A stretch of DNA of 64,000 nt from Croceimicrobium sp965279135 (lineage in GTDB: Bacteria > Bacteroidota > Bacteroidia > Flavobacteriales > Schleiferiaceae). The stretch is from NCBI GenBank assembly GCA_965279135.1, contig OZ257133.1, positions 2,976,001-3,040,000 of the forward strand. The letters are read 5' to 3'. This document shows, in pieces, positions 18,382-26,852 of this stretch (positions are counted from its first letter, which is position 1; every line of letters begins with the position of its first letter). Position numbers and translations under genes: made by a program. A model generated the notes under the pieces. The model did no database searches and was not told the DNA's origin. It saw only the letters and a program-made list of their open reading frames with translations.

Positions 18382-21300
18382 ATGAAAACGTGGGGTATCT
18401 TATTAATGATGGCACTTTCTTTAAGTGCATTCGGACAAATACTTACGGTAACCAATACCAATGATGCGGGACCTGGCTCCTTGCGTCAGGCTATTATGGA
18501 TGCTAATAACAATTGGAGCATCGATCGTATTGAGTTTAACATTCCAACCAGCGATCCTGGCTATAACGCCGGAACTGGTGTTTTTACCATTTCGATTACC
18601 AGCGCAGAGTTGCCCGGGATTGGCAACCGCGTTTTAACCATTGATGGTAGTACTCAAACTGCTTTTACCGGGAATACTAATACCACAATGTTTGGCATTG
18701 GCGGGACTGTTGGCTGCGATGCGGTTGCTCTTAGCCAAGTAGATGGACCTGAGATTGAAATTGTTGATGGGTCTGCCGGCTCCAACCTAAAATGGGGATT
18801 GCACTTTTGCGAGCGCGATCAAGTAGTAAACGATATCGCCGTTCATAGTTTTGGTAACGGATGGTTTATTTATGATAACGCCAACGTATTAGTACGCGCT
18901 AACGCTCACGATTTTGAAGCCTTTAATATGGTATTGGGTTCTGAAGCTCACGCCGATATGGCTCCAACCAATGGTGATATTAATGGTGGTCCAAACTTTC
19001 AAGCCCTTCAGGTTGATAACGGTAAACTACACCACAGCTATGTCGCTTATGGAAATACGATGGGTGGTTTCTTACGTACCGGAAGTACCGGCTGGGAATT
19101 CTATCAAAATGATTTCGCTCACAATGGATTAGTAGATTTCATTACCGACGGATTGGATATTGCTGACCATACCGAAAACTGCGTCGTTAAAGAAAACATG
19201 TTCCGCGACAATGGTGCGAATGGTTTCGATTCCTTTAACTCTTTTGGTGCACACCTTATTGAAAACAACACTTCTTTCGGAAACGGAATCCTAAACAATG
19301 AGACCTCTGGTATGCGGATTTATGGGTCTTATGGAGATACCATTCGTAAAAACCTTATTTATGATAATGTTGGTGCCGGTATTTTGGTTACCAGTGCCGC
19401 TTCAAAGCATTGTATTACCCAAAACTGTATTTACAATAATGGAAATGTAATGCCTAGTGCTGCGCCTTTAGCCACTAGCAACCAATTGGGAATCGACCTT
19501 TTGCGTTCTACCGACAACCACCGTATGGGTAACAGTCCATATGTAAGTCTTAATGACAACAATGACGTTGATGCAGGCGGAAACCAATTACAGAACTTCC
19601 CGGTAATTGACGCTGTACTTATCAATGGGTCTAATCTAACTGTAAAAGGATTTGCACCTGCCGGAGCGATTATCGAGTTTTTTGAAGCCGACGTGTACAG
19701 CGGCGCTTTTATGCCACAGGGTAAGCGATTCTTGTTCGCTGCAACCGAAGGTAGCGCCAACGATCAGGACAACGGAACCGGATCTTATGGTCCCGGTCTA
19801 ATTAACGGTATCGCACAAGGAACTGAGACCAATGCTGAGCGCTTTGAATTTACTGTAAGCCTCCCCGCAGGATTTGTTGCCGGAGACAAGCTTACCGCCA
19901 CTGCATATCTTAGTGCAAACGGAACATCTGAATTTTGCGGAGCATTTACCGCCACTGGTGGAAACGGAACCGTGAACGTTACTCCTCAGTTAAACTGTGT
20001 TTACATCGATGTTAACGGTGATATTGTTGCTCGCTTTGGTTACCAAAATCAAAACGGAAGCACGATCAGCGAGCCCGTTGGAATTGACAACCGTTTCTCT
20101 CCTGGAGCCCAGAATCGTGGACAAAACACCATCTTCCTTCCAGGTACTTTTTGCGAGGAATTTGATGTAACCTTCCCTTCTGTTGCTTCTTTGAGCTGGT
20201 ACTTGCAAGGAACAACTGTTACCGCTGACATTAACAGCGTGCGTTGCCCCGCCGATTTACAGGTTACACAAACCGTTACGAATAACACACCTAATGTAGG
20301 TGATCAGGTAACCTTTACTATTTACGTTGACAACCTGACTTGTGGTGTTCCGGCTACCGCTGTATTAATCGACTACCTTATCGATGCCAACTTTACATAT
20401 GTGAGTTTTAACCCACCGACCAGCGGAACCTTCAATCCTGCAACTATGGAATGGACTATTCCTGAAGTGGTGTGTGGTACTACTCAGAGTCTGGAAGTTA
20501 CAGTTACTGTAAATGGCAACGGAAGCAACACTGCATCAGTAAACTTCCAAAACCAACCTGACCCAGATAGTAATAACAATAGCGCGACAGAAAACTGTGC
20601 TACTGGCTCTTCTGGCTCCAATAATGGAGGAATTGAAAGTGAAGGATCTATGGCCAGGTTAATTGCTGCTCGCAACTACGAGCGCATTCTTAGCGGTAAG
20701 CATACTTTTTATGATCGTATTGATGCTCAACCTACACTTAGCGATTATCAGCAAAGTCAAATGGGCAAAACCAATGGTTTAAGTAATTACTTACCTCCTT
20801 TTGGCCCTCATAACGCCCCTGCGGTTGTAGCCAGCCCAACGGACTTAATTGGTATCACCAATGCCTTGAACGTATTCTCTGTTGACTACTTAAACTCAAA
20901 TCAGAATCGTTTAGGAAGTATTCTGGCGATTGAAACTCAAAACGATGTTTACAATCACACCAAAGTGATCTGTGATCGTTTGAACGGAGCATCTTTAGAA
21001 AGTATTAAACTGGTAAATATTAAAGGGCATACTTTCATTATGTCTCACCTTGATCAAGGTGATGGGATGGTAGACGTTGCCGTAACCTTTGTGGCTTACA
21101 AAAAGGCCAATGGAAACTTTGAAATTGATGCTCGTTGGAATCAACAAGAGTATAACATCCAGGCTTCTGACAAAGTATACAACTTCCAGGTTTGGTCTGT
21201 ATCTGAAAGCTTAACCACTGCTTTAGTTGAAGACATTCTTGACCTAATGCAAATGGATGGTGCAGTTAATAGCTTAACCAACACTAATGTGGCAGTACCG

Positions 21301-22347
21301 ACCGCCTATGTTAAAACCGGCTATTATGAGGATGGTAATATTCACCTTACCATGGTAAATACGGTTGGAGCCAGTGAAATTAACATCATGGCCAATCGTA
21401 CTATCAATGAGCAAGCAACAAGAACTCAAGTTGGTGAACAGATTAACCTTGATCCCACTAAAACAGAAGAAACAGTTGTTTGGAATACCGGATACATCTT
21501 CGATACTGGTTTTGAGATCCTGAATGATATTGGTGGCGGTCGTGATATTCTTTATCTAGCCGATGGCGCTTGGGGTGTAGACTATGAGCGCGTAGTAGGC
21601 GCCACTAACACCAGCTTCACCACCCTAACTGAAAGCGGTTACACCTTCAATGCCGACAAGAAACATCTAGAGCGTGATGTTCAGTTTGCTGGAAACCTAA
21701 AAAACTACGTAAGTATTTACCGTATGCTTCGCCCAGGTCATAAGCACGTTGATATGAGTGCATTTAACCAGATGACTTTTGAGGCCAGTCTTAGTGGAAT
21801 GAGCGAGATTATTGTTACCCTGGTTACCGCCGATATCACTAACTGGAGCGAGCAGTACCGCGTAACTGTACCAGTGCAAAACGCAGCAATGGGAACTTAT
21901 ACAGTGAACTTAGCTGATCTTCAGTCTGCTGGTAACACTCCACTTGATTTGAGTAAGGTGTTAAATGTTACTTTCTCTATAGTGGGCGACTACAGCACCT
22001 ACGTACCGGTAACCTTTGATATCAGTAACCTTGAGTTCAATACAAATGGACATACCATTGGCCTATTGGAGGAAACAAACAGTCTTGAAAATGGCATTAA
22101 TGTTTATCCAAACCCATTTAGTGGCGCGGCTCATATCGACTTGAATCTTGATAATAACAGCGATGTTCGTGTGGAGCTCTATGACTTGAGTGGTAAAATG
22201 GTTGACCTGCAATCAATGGGTCAGCAGTTCAGAGGTACTAATACTATGGTATATCAACCTCAAGCAGAACTCTTGAACGGCATCTACCTAATGAAAGTAA
22301 TTACCGAAACCAAAAGCTACACCCAAAAAGTGGTGTACCGCAAGTAG
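18382..22347 (+). CDS. T9SS cargo protein with parallel beta-helix and DUF11-like domains
   Basis: A 1,321-residue secreted protein. A signal peptide (MKTWGILLMMALSLSAFGQ) is followed by LTVTNTNDAGPGSLRQAI, the start motif common on Bacteroidota and chlamydial-type polymorphic surface proteins. Residues of about 120-370 are a right-handed beta-helix with stacked Asn-rich turns (such as NMFRDNGANGFDS, NLIYDNVGAGI). A DUF11-like, isopeptide-prone Ig domain lies at about 623-740 (LQVTQTVTNNTPNVGDQVTF). About 745-1235 matches no family I recognise; its last part (FNQMTFEASLSG to VTFDISNLEF) looks like a galactose-binding-like jelly roll. The C-terminus is a T9SS type A sorting domain (INVYPNPFSG to KVVYRK). 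Beta-helix proteins of this kind bind or cleave polysaccharide, but no catalytic triad was identified. It is divergent from the LytTR regulator. Confidence 0.87.
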   Translation: MKTWGILLMMALSLSAFGQILTVTNTNDAGPGSLRQAIMDANNNWSIDRIEFNIPTSDPGYNAGTGVFTISITSAELPGIGNRVLTIDGSTQTAFTGNTNTTMFGIGGTVGCDAVALSQVDGPEIEIVDGSAGSNLKWGLHFCERDQVVNDIAVHSFGNGWFIYDNANVLVRANAHDFEAFNMVLGSEAHADMAPTNGDINGGPNFQALQVDNGKLHHSYVAYGNTMGGFLRTGSTGWEFYQNDFAHNGLVDFITDGLDIADHTENCVVKENMFRDNGANGFDSFNSFGAHLIENNTSFGNGILNNETSGMRIYGSYGDTIRKNLIYDNVGAGILVTSAASKHCITQNCIYNNGNVMPSAAPLATSNQLGIDLLRSTDNHRMGNSPYVSLNDNNDVDAGGNQLQNFPVIDAVLINGSNLTVKGFAPAGAIIEFFEADVYSGAFMPQGKRFLFAATEGSANDQDNGTGSYGPGLINGIAQGTETNAERFEFTVSLPAGFVAGDKLTATAYLSANGTSEFCGAFTATGGNGTVNVTPQLNCVYIDVNGDIVARFGYQNQNGSTISEPVGIDNRFSPGAQNRGQNTIFLPGTFCEEFDVTFPSVASLSWYLQGTTVTADINSVRCPADLQVTQTVTNNTPNVGDQVTFTIYVDNLTCGVPATAVLIDYLIDANFTYVSFNPPTSGTFNPATMEWTIPEVVCGTTQSLEVTVTVNGNGSNTASVNFQNQPDPDSNNNSATENCATGSSGSNNGGIESEGSMARLIAARNYERILSGKHTFYDRIDAQPTLSDYQQSQMGKTNGLSNYLPPFGPHNAPAVVASPTDLIGITNALNVFSVDYLNSNQNRLGSILAIETQNDVYNHTKVICDRLNGASLESIKLVNIKGHTFIMSHLDQGDGMVDVAVTFVAYKKANGNFEIDARWNQQEYNIQASDKVYNFQVWSVSESLTTALVEDILDLMQMDGAVNSLTNTNVAVPTAYVKTGYYEDGNIHLTMVNTVGASEINIMANRTINEQATRTQVGEQINLDPTKTEETVVWNTGYIFDTGFEILNDIGGGRDILYLADGAWGVDYERVVGATNTSFTTLTESGYTFNADKKHLERDVQFAGNLKNYVSIYRMLRPGHKHVDMSAFNQMTFEASLSGMSEIIVTLVTADITNWSEQYRVTVPVQNAAMGTYTVNLADLQSAGNTPLDLSKVLNVTFSIVGDYSTYVPVTFDISNLEFNTNGHTIGLLEETNSLENGINVYPNPFSGAAHIDLNLDNNSDVRVELYDLSGKMVDLQSMGQQFRGTNTMVYQPQAELLNGIYLMKVITETKSYTQKVVYRK

Positions 22348-22351
22348 TACA

Positions 22352-22527
22352 TATACCCCCTCTATATCCAAAGGAATACCCGGTATCCACTCCGGGGTTC
22401 CTTTACTAAAAGTTTATCTATACCCCCTCTATATCCAAAGGAAGCTCCCGAGCTTTTCGGGAGCTCCTTTAAACAAAATATCCCTTCTATATCCCATGAA
22501 TCCTTCGGAACCCACGCCGGAGGATTC
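22352..22527 (+). repeat. Three successive hairpin units after the beta-helix gene
   Basis: Two perfect 25-bp direct copies (22352-22376 and 22419-22443), sharing the core CCCCCTCTATATCC, each lead straight into a hairpin. Hairpin 1 is at 22370-22404 (arms AAAGGAA/TTCCTTT plus CCCGG/CCGGG). Hairpin 2 is at 22437-22470 (14-bp arms with one bulged A). A degenerate third copy of the lead sequence at about 22478-22496 precedes hairpin 3 at 22498-22527 (11-bp arms, one G-T pair). T-runs after the hairpins are short, so these are poor intrinsic terminators individually; together they may stop transcription or protect the mRNA 3' end. Confidence 0.75.
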
Positions 22528-22529
22528 TC

Positions 22530-22537
22530 TATTTTTG
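22530..22537 (+). promoter_or_regulatory. -7 box immediately before the S4-domain gene
   Basis: TATTTTTG matches TAnnTTTG exactly and ends 4 nt before the ATG at 22542. If used, transcription would begin at or next to the start codon and give a leaderless mRNA. No clear -33 box is present. Confidence 0.3.
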
Positions 22538-22541
22538 TAGG

Positions 22542-22913
22542 ATGCGTGTAGATAAATACCTATGGTGTGTGCGGAAATACAAAACCCGCAGCTTGGCATC
22601 TGATGCCTTAAAAAAATCCAGGGTTAAAGTAAATGATGAAGTAGTTAAGGCCTCACGGGAAGTGAAAATTGGAGATCGAATTACTTATCGCAAGGATGGG
22701 GTAGAATTCGAAATTGAAGTACTGGCGATTCCAAAGTCGCGCGTAGGCGCCAAACTTTTACCCGATTTAATCAAAGAACTTACTTCATCTGAAGAACTGG
22801 AAAAAAAGGATTTCATCAATATGATGCACCGGCTTAGTCGGCCTAGAGGAACTGGTCGGCCCACAAAAAAGGAGCGAAGGGACCTCAGCGATTTTATGGA
22901 TTTGGAAGAATAG
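22542..22913 (+). CDS. S4-domain RNA-binding protein, Hsp15 (HslR) type
   Basis: A 123-residue basic protein that opens with the S4 RNA-binding fold MRVDKYLWCVRKYKTRSLAS and the loop SRVKVNDEVVKASREVKIGD. The C-terminal tail is basic and contains RPTKKERRDLSDF, as in bacterial Hsp15. In E. coli Hsp15 binds free 50S subunits carrying a stalled nascent chain; the same role is likely but not shown here. Length is normal for the family. Start is the ATG at 22542, with the SD region absent. It converges on the esterase gene with a 20-bp overlap of coding ends. Confidence 0.88.
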   Translation: MRVDKYLWCVRKYKTRSLASDALKKSRVKVNDEVVKASREVKIGDRITYRKDGVEFEIEVLAIPKSRVGAKLLPDLIKELTSSEELEKKDFINMMHRLSRPRGTGRPTKKERRDLSDFMDLEE

Positions 22914-23562
22914 GAAACACTTCTTCCATAAGGCTTCTAAGGTCGTCGGGATTGATATCATGTCCCCCTTTAAATCTGGTCAATTTTGGTTTTATCCCCT
23001 TTCCTTCTAAAAAGCTTAAATGCTCTTGCAATCGAGTTTCATCGATAAACTCATCTTCATCACCACAAAGGATATGCATATCCTTAGGCACAAGGTTTTC
23101 CATTGCCTGTTGGAAGTTTAAATCCGGAGGAAAAGCACCGGACCATGCAATTAGACTGTCGTAAGGCATTTGGGTAGTGTTTGCCCACCTACAGGCCGTT
23201 GCGACTCCCTGAGAGAAACCCAAAATGGCAATGCGTTCGAATTCTTGATCAGCCTTAAGGGCGGTGGCAACTTGATCCAGCATTTTACAATAATCCTCGA
23301 TATCATTAAGACGATCTTCCTTAGTCATCCAACTAGAGCCAACCCTGCCGGCATTAGCTTCCAAATAGAATCGATGTAGTCCCTCGGGTGCTACAAAGAG
23401 GATATCATTACGATCCAGGCGCTCAAATTTGCGTAAAAAGTATTGTGGCAATTGACCATAGCCATGCAGGACAAAACAGAGGTTAGGCCTAAAAACAGAC
23501 GGCTCATCACTAAGGAAGTAACGAGCCGTTCTTTCTATTTTAAAGCTTTTGCTAATGCTCAA
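22894..23562 (-). CDS. Alpha/beta-hydrolase, phospholipase/carboxylesterase-like
   Basis: A 222-residue serine hydrolase of the small carboxylesterase family. The oxyanion segment is VLHGYGQ (residues 31-37). The nucleophile is Ser117 in ILGFSQGVA, the acid is Asp168 or Asp170 in LCGDEDEF, and the base is His201 in KGGHD. No signal peptide is present, so it is cytoplasmic. There is no ATG in frame before residue 79, so I place the start at a TTG (23560-23562) that overlaps the TGA stop of the upstream enoyl-CoA hydratase gene as TTGA, which suggests translational coupling. The open frame extends upstream to 23628, but that part would overlap the hydratase and looks unlike the family. The substrate is unknown. 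Confidence 0.82.
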   Translation of the reverse strand: MSISKSFKIERTARYFLSDEPSVFRPNLCFVLHGYGQLPQYFLRKFERLDRNDILFVAPEGLHRFYLEANAGRVGSSWMTKEDRLNDIEDYCKMLDQVATALKADQEFERIAILGFSQGVATACRWANTTQMPYDSLIAWSGAFPPDLNFQQAMENLVPKDMHILCGDEDEFIDETRLQEHLSFLEGKGIKPKLTRFKGGHDINPDDLRSLMEEVFPILPNP

Positions 23563-24332
23563 AACTGCGGTTTTCGTTTCTCTAAAAATGCTGTGGTCCC
23601 TTCCGTGAAGTCTTCGGTTCCAAAACACTTTCCAAACTCTTCAATCTCCACTTTAAATCCGTCCATGCCCTCTCTGTAGGCGGCATTCACACACTTTATT
23701 GCACTGTGCAAGGCGTTTGGCGAGTTAAACGCGATTTTGGAGGCAAGCGCCTTAACGGTTGCTAATAATTCCTCTTGCTCAACAACGTGATTTACGAGAC
23801 CGGTTTCATAAGCACGATCGGCCTTAACCATCTGAGCACTTAAAATCATCTCCAGGGCACGACCTTTACCTACCAACTGGGCAAGTCTCTGGGTGCCCCC
23901 ATATCCGGGAATTAAGCCTAAAGTCACTTCTGGTAATCCCAGTTTGGCATTGGTTGAAGCAATTCGAATATGAGCACTCATGGCTAGCTCCAATCCTCCT
24001 CCTAAAGCAAAGCCGTTTACGGCAGCAATAACCGGTTTGGTATAGTTCTCGACGTAGTCAAACAATGTGGATTGGCCTTGCGCAGCAAGCTCTGTACCCT
24101 CGGTTACGGAGAAATCGGCGAACTCTTTAATATCGGCTCCAGCAACAAAAGACTTCTCCCCACTTCCGGTAAGAACGACCACCCTCACATCGGGATTGGA
24201 TTTCATTTGCTCCAAAGCCTGATGAAGCTCGGCGATAGTTTCTTTGTTTAAGGCGTTGAGTTGCTTAGGACGATTAATAGTAAGAACCGCGATCTTGTCC
24301 TCGATCTGCAATAGCAGGTTATTGTATTCCAT
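23559..24332 (-). CDS. Enoyl-CoA hydratase/isomerase (crotonase) family protein
   Basis: A 257-residue cytoplasmic crotonase, normal length for the family. Visible signatures: the CoA-binding and oxyanion segment KSFVAGADIKEFADF, the helix GFALGGGLELAMSAHIRIAS, and GLPEVTLGLIPGYGGTQRL carrying the second catalytic glutamate. Members hydrate trans-2-enoyl-CoA in beta-oxidation or act in short-chain acyl-CoA pathways such as crotonyl-CoA to 3-hydroxybutyryl-CoA. The start is an ATG at 24332. The downstream esterase overlaps its stop codon, and the two are probably cotranscribed. The exact chain-length preference cannot be read from sequence. Confidence 0.9.
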   Translation of the reverse strand: MEYNNLLLQIEDKIAVLTINRPKQLNALNKETIAELHQALEQMKSNPDVRVVVLTGSGEKSFVAGADIKEFADFSVTEGTELAAQGQSTLFDYVENYTKPVIAAVNGFALGGGLELAMSAHIRIASTNAKLGLPEVTLGLIPGYGGTQRLAQLVGKGRALEMILSAQMVKADRAYETGLVNHVVEQEELLATVKALASKIAFNSPNALHSAIKCVNAAYREGMDGFKVEIEEFGKCFGTEDFTEGTTAFLEKRKPQF

Positions 24333-24378
24333 TTCTGTTTAATTGGGTACCCTGCAAAAGAAAAGAATTCCCCTCGAT

Positions 24379-25845
24379 TTAAGAAACTTTGATTTTGGCA
24401 GAAAGAGGCAGGTAAACCCGGAAGCAAGTGCCTTCGTCAATTTGGGTCTCGAAAGTAATCTGGCCGTGAAAACCATCTACTATCCTCTTTACCAGCGCGA
24501 GCCCTAGTCCCATTCCTCGAGACTTAGTTGTAAACCTCGGCTCGAAGATTTTATCTCTTTGAGATTCGGGAATGCCACTACCATTATCGCAGACTTCTAT
24601 AAGTGCTTCATCGCCCTTCCTGGAAAGGGAAACCACTACCTTCTCTTCCCGGTCCTTTGGAACTGATTGCAAGGCATTATTGATGAGGTTATTCATCACC
24701 CGGATTAGTTGATCAGGGTCGGCAAAAATCTGAAGGTCGTCATCCTCAGCCTTAAACTCTACATTGTTTTCAGGATATAAAGCAGCCACGCGACGTACTA
24801 ACTCTTTAACCGGAAAAAGCTTCAACTGCAACTTGGGCATACTTGCGAAACGGGAAAAAGCCTCAGCAATATTGCTTAGTGTATCAATCTGATCAATCAT
24901 GCTCTCCGAAAACTCCTTAAGCTTTTCTCTGCTTTCGGTTGACAGGCTTCGCTCCAGATATTGCACATTAAGACGCATTGGAGTAAGCGGATTCTTAATT
25001 TCATGCGCTACCTGTTTCGCCATTTCGCGCCAGGCACTTTCTCTTTCAGTTTGAGCCAGTTTCGCAGCCGATGCTTCCAACTCCTGAAGCATTCGATTAT
25101 ATTCTGTTACTAAAGCGCCAATCTCATCCGGCAATCGCCATTGCAATTGATAGTTCCCCCCTTTTAACCTGGTATTCTTGATGTGTTCTCCAATCATTTG
25201 CAGGGAGCCGGTTATGTAGTTTGAAAGGAAATAGGCGATCAATCCTGCTCCTAAAAAGAGTAAAAGATATATCTCGGCTAAACGCCATAGAAAGTCCCGT
25301 AAATCCTCTCGGCTTACATTGTCGGAGTCGAAATAAGGTAGGTTGATAATAGCTATTGGTTTGGCCTCAAAATTTCGGATGAAATCATAAGTACTTAGAA
25401 ACTCAACCGAATCGGTGGTGTAGCGTCTTAAAACCTGATCGGAAGTTTGGTATAAGCGCTCCATTAACTCAGGGGCAATACGGGTAGGGATGATTCCCTT
25501 CTCATGCAGGTGAGGAGCGCTGGTGATCAGGAGATTTCCATTTAGGCCGTAAATGTTTATATCCAAAGAATTTATTTGGGCCAGCTCACATACCTTATTA
25601 TCGAAAAGGCTAACAATACTATCTGTATTATTCCCCAGCTCTTGATCATGTAAGAAGAATTTGATAGACTCTAGGACCGCAGACTCTTTTCTACGCAATC
25701 GTTCCTCGTGATATTCCTTATTGGCTTCCTTGAAGTGATAAAATGAAATGGTGCCGGTAAGTAAGAATGAAATCGCTAGAATGAGGAGCATTGAGAAAAA
25801 AATGCGGCCTCTTAGGGTAATTGGTATCCAGGACTTTTTGATCAC
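24379..25845 (-). CDS. Sensor histidine kinase, NtrY-like
   Basis: A 488-residue membrane kinase. Two transmembrane helices (about residues 15-37 and 190-212) flank a periplasmic sensor domain and are followed by a HAMP-like linker. The HisKA helix has phosphoacceptor His281 in VAHEIKNPLTPMR, and the ATPase domain has the N box NNLINNALQ, the G1 box DNGSGIPESQ and the G2 box GMGLGLALVKR. The long open frame begins at a TTG at 25941, but that lies inside the terminator of the atp operon. A GTG at 25845 gives a natural N-terminus (MIKKSWIPITLRGRIFFSML) and I use it. No response regulator is adjacent, so the partner must be encoded elsewhere. Confidence 0.88.
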   Translation of the reverse strand: MIKKSWIPITLRGRIFFSMLLILAISFLLTGTISFYHFKEANKEYHEERLRRKESAVLESIKFFLHDQELGNNTDSIVSLFDNKVCELAQINSLDINIYGLNGNLLITSAPHLHEKGIIPTRIAPELMERLYQTSDQVLRRYTTDSVEFLSTYDFIRNFEAKPIAIINLPYFDSDNVSREDLRDFLWRLAEIYLLLFLGAGLIAYFLSNYITGSLQMIGEHIKNTRLKGGNYQLQWRLPDEIGALVTEYNRMLQELEASAAKLAQTERESAWREMAKQVAHEIKNPLTPMRLNVQYLERSLSTESREKLKEFSESMIDQIDTLSNIAEAFSRFASMPKLQLKLFPVKELVRRVAALYPENNVEFKAEDDDLQIFADPDQLIRVMNNLINNALQSVPKDREEKVVVSLSRKGDEALIEVCDNGSGIPESQRDKIFEPRFTTKSRGMGLGLALVKRIVDGFHGQITFETQIDEGTCFRVYLPLSAKIKVS

Positions 25846-25902
25846 GGCGGGAAGGTAGCAAAATGCTTGCCACGGTGCCGTCGCGAAAGACTGTACCCAC
25901 AA

Positions 25903-25930
25903 TAAAAAACCCCGACTGGGGAGTCGGGGC
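25903..25930 (-). terminator. Terminator of the atp operon
   Basis: Read leftward, CCCCGACT and AGTCGGGG form a perfect 8-bp stem with a four-base loop and lead into TTTTTTATTG. It begins 25 bp after the atpG stop codon and lies within the upstream reading frame of the sensor kinase, which is why the kinase start must be placed further on. Confidence 0.88.
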
Positions 25931-25954
25931 TTCTTAAACAATTACAAGTATAAA

Positions 25955-26818
25955 CTAACTGTCAGCTAATGCATTGGCACCACCAACAATCTCAAGGATC
26001 TCATTGGTAATTGCCGCCTGACGTGCTTTATTGTACTCCAAACTTAAAGACCTCTTAAGCTCCTGGGCATTATCAGTTGCTTTATGCATAGCGGTCATTC
26101 GTGCTCCGTGTTCCGAAGCATTGCTATCCAAGAGAGCTTTAAACAGCTGGGTTTTTAATGATTTAGGAATCAAATCCTCAAGAATCTCTTCCTTATCTGG
26201 CTCATAGAGATAGTCTCCAGAAGACTGATTCTCGCCTTCCACCTCGCGGATAGGAAGAAACTGCTCGCATTGCACTCTTTGCGTGGCAGCATTTACAAAC
26301 TGATTGTAAACCAATTCAATGCGGTCATAGTCTCCCGCAACGAATTTCTCCATCAACATCTCAGCAACTTCGCTAGCGCTCTCGAAAGTCAGATCATCAT
26401 AGATTGAATTGCGATTACCAATAGGCTCGGCTGCTCCGCGCTTCACTAGTATTTCACCAGACTTTTTACCCATAAAAAAGGTATCAACCTGTGCTGAGCT
26501 TTCACTCTGGTAGCTGAGAATTCGCTTTACAACATTGGCATTGAAAGCCCCGCAAAGTCCACGGTTTGAGGAAATACCTACTAATAGTACCTTTTCCACA
26601 TTCTCAGTCTGACGGCTATAGATGCCTTCAGAAGAATCCAGAGTGGCACTTACGTTTACTAGTATTTCTTCCAGTTTCTGAGCATAAGGGCGCAATTGGG
26701 TAATTGCGTCCTGAGCGCGCTTCAACTTGGCAGCAGATACCATTTTCATAGCAGAGGTAATCTGCATGGTACTGCTCACCGAGGAAATACGACTACGTAA
26801 TTCTTTTAAGTTGGCCAT
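25955..26818 (-). CDS. atpG: F1Fo ATP synthase subunit gamma
   Basis: A 287-residue central-stalk subunit, normal length. The N-terminal helix has LRSRISSVSSTMQITSAMKMV, and the C-terminal helix has SEHGARMTAMHKATDNA, the best conserved signature of gamma. It rotates within the alpha3beta3 head and couples proton flow through Fo to ATP synthesis. It is the last gene of the leftward cluster, 34 bp after atpA, and is followed by an intrinsic terminator. In this window no atpD or atpC follows it, unlike the E. coli order. Confidence 0.97.
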   Translation of the reverse strand: MANLKELRSRISSVSSTMQITSAMKMVSAAKLKRAQDAITQLRPYAQKLEEILVNVSATLDSSEGIYSRQTENVEKVLLVGISSNRGLCGAFNANVVKRILSYQSESSAQVDTFFMGKKSGEILVKRGAAEPIGNRNSIYDDLTFESASEVAEMLMEKFVAGDYDRIELVYNQFVNAATQRVQCEQFLPIREVEGENQSSGDYLYEPDKEEILEDLIPKSLKTQLFKALLDSNASEHGARMTAMHKATDNAQELKRSLSLEYNKARQAAITNEILEIVGGANALADS

Positions 26819-26852
26819 AGTTTAGGACTTTCCCGTTCCTTAAGGCTCGGGA

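Noticed and set aside
24379..25941. Sensor kinase starting at the TTG at 25941
   Set aside because: That start lies inside the intrinsic terminator of the atp operon and adds 32 residues unlike the family; the GTG at 25845 fits better.
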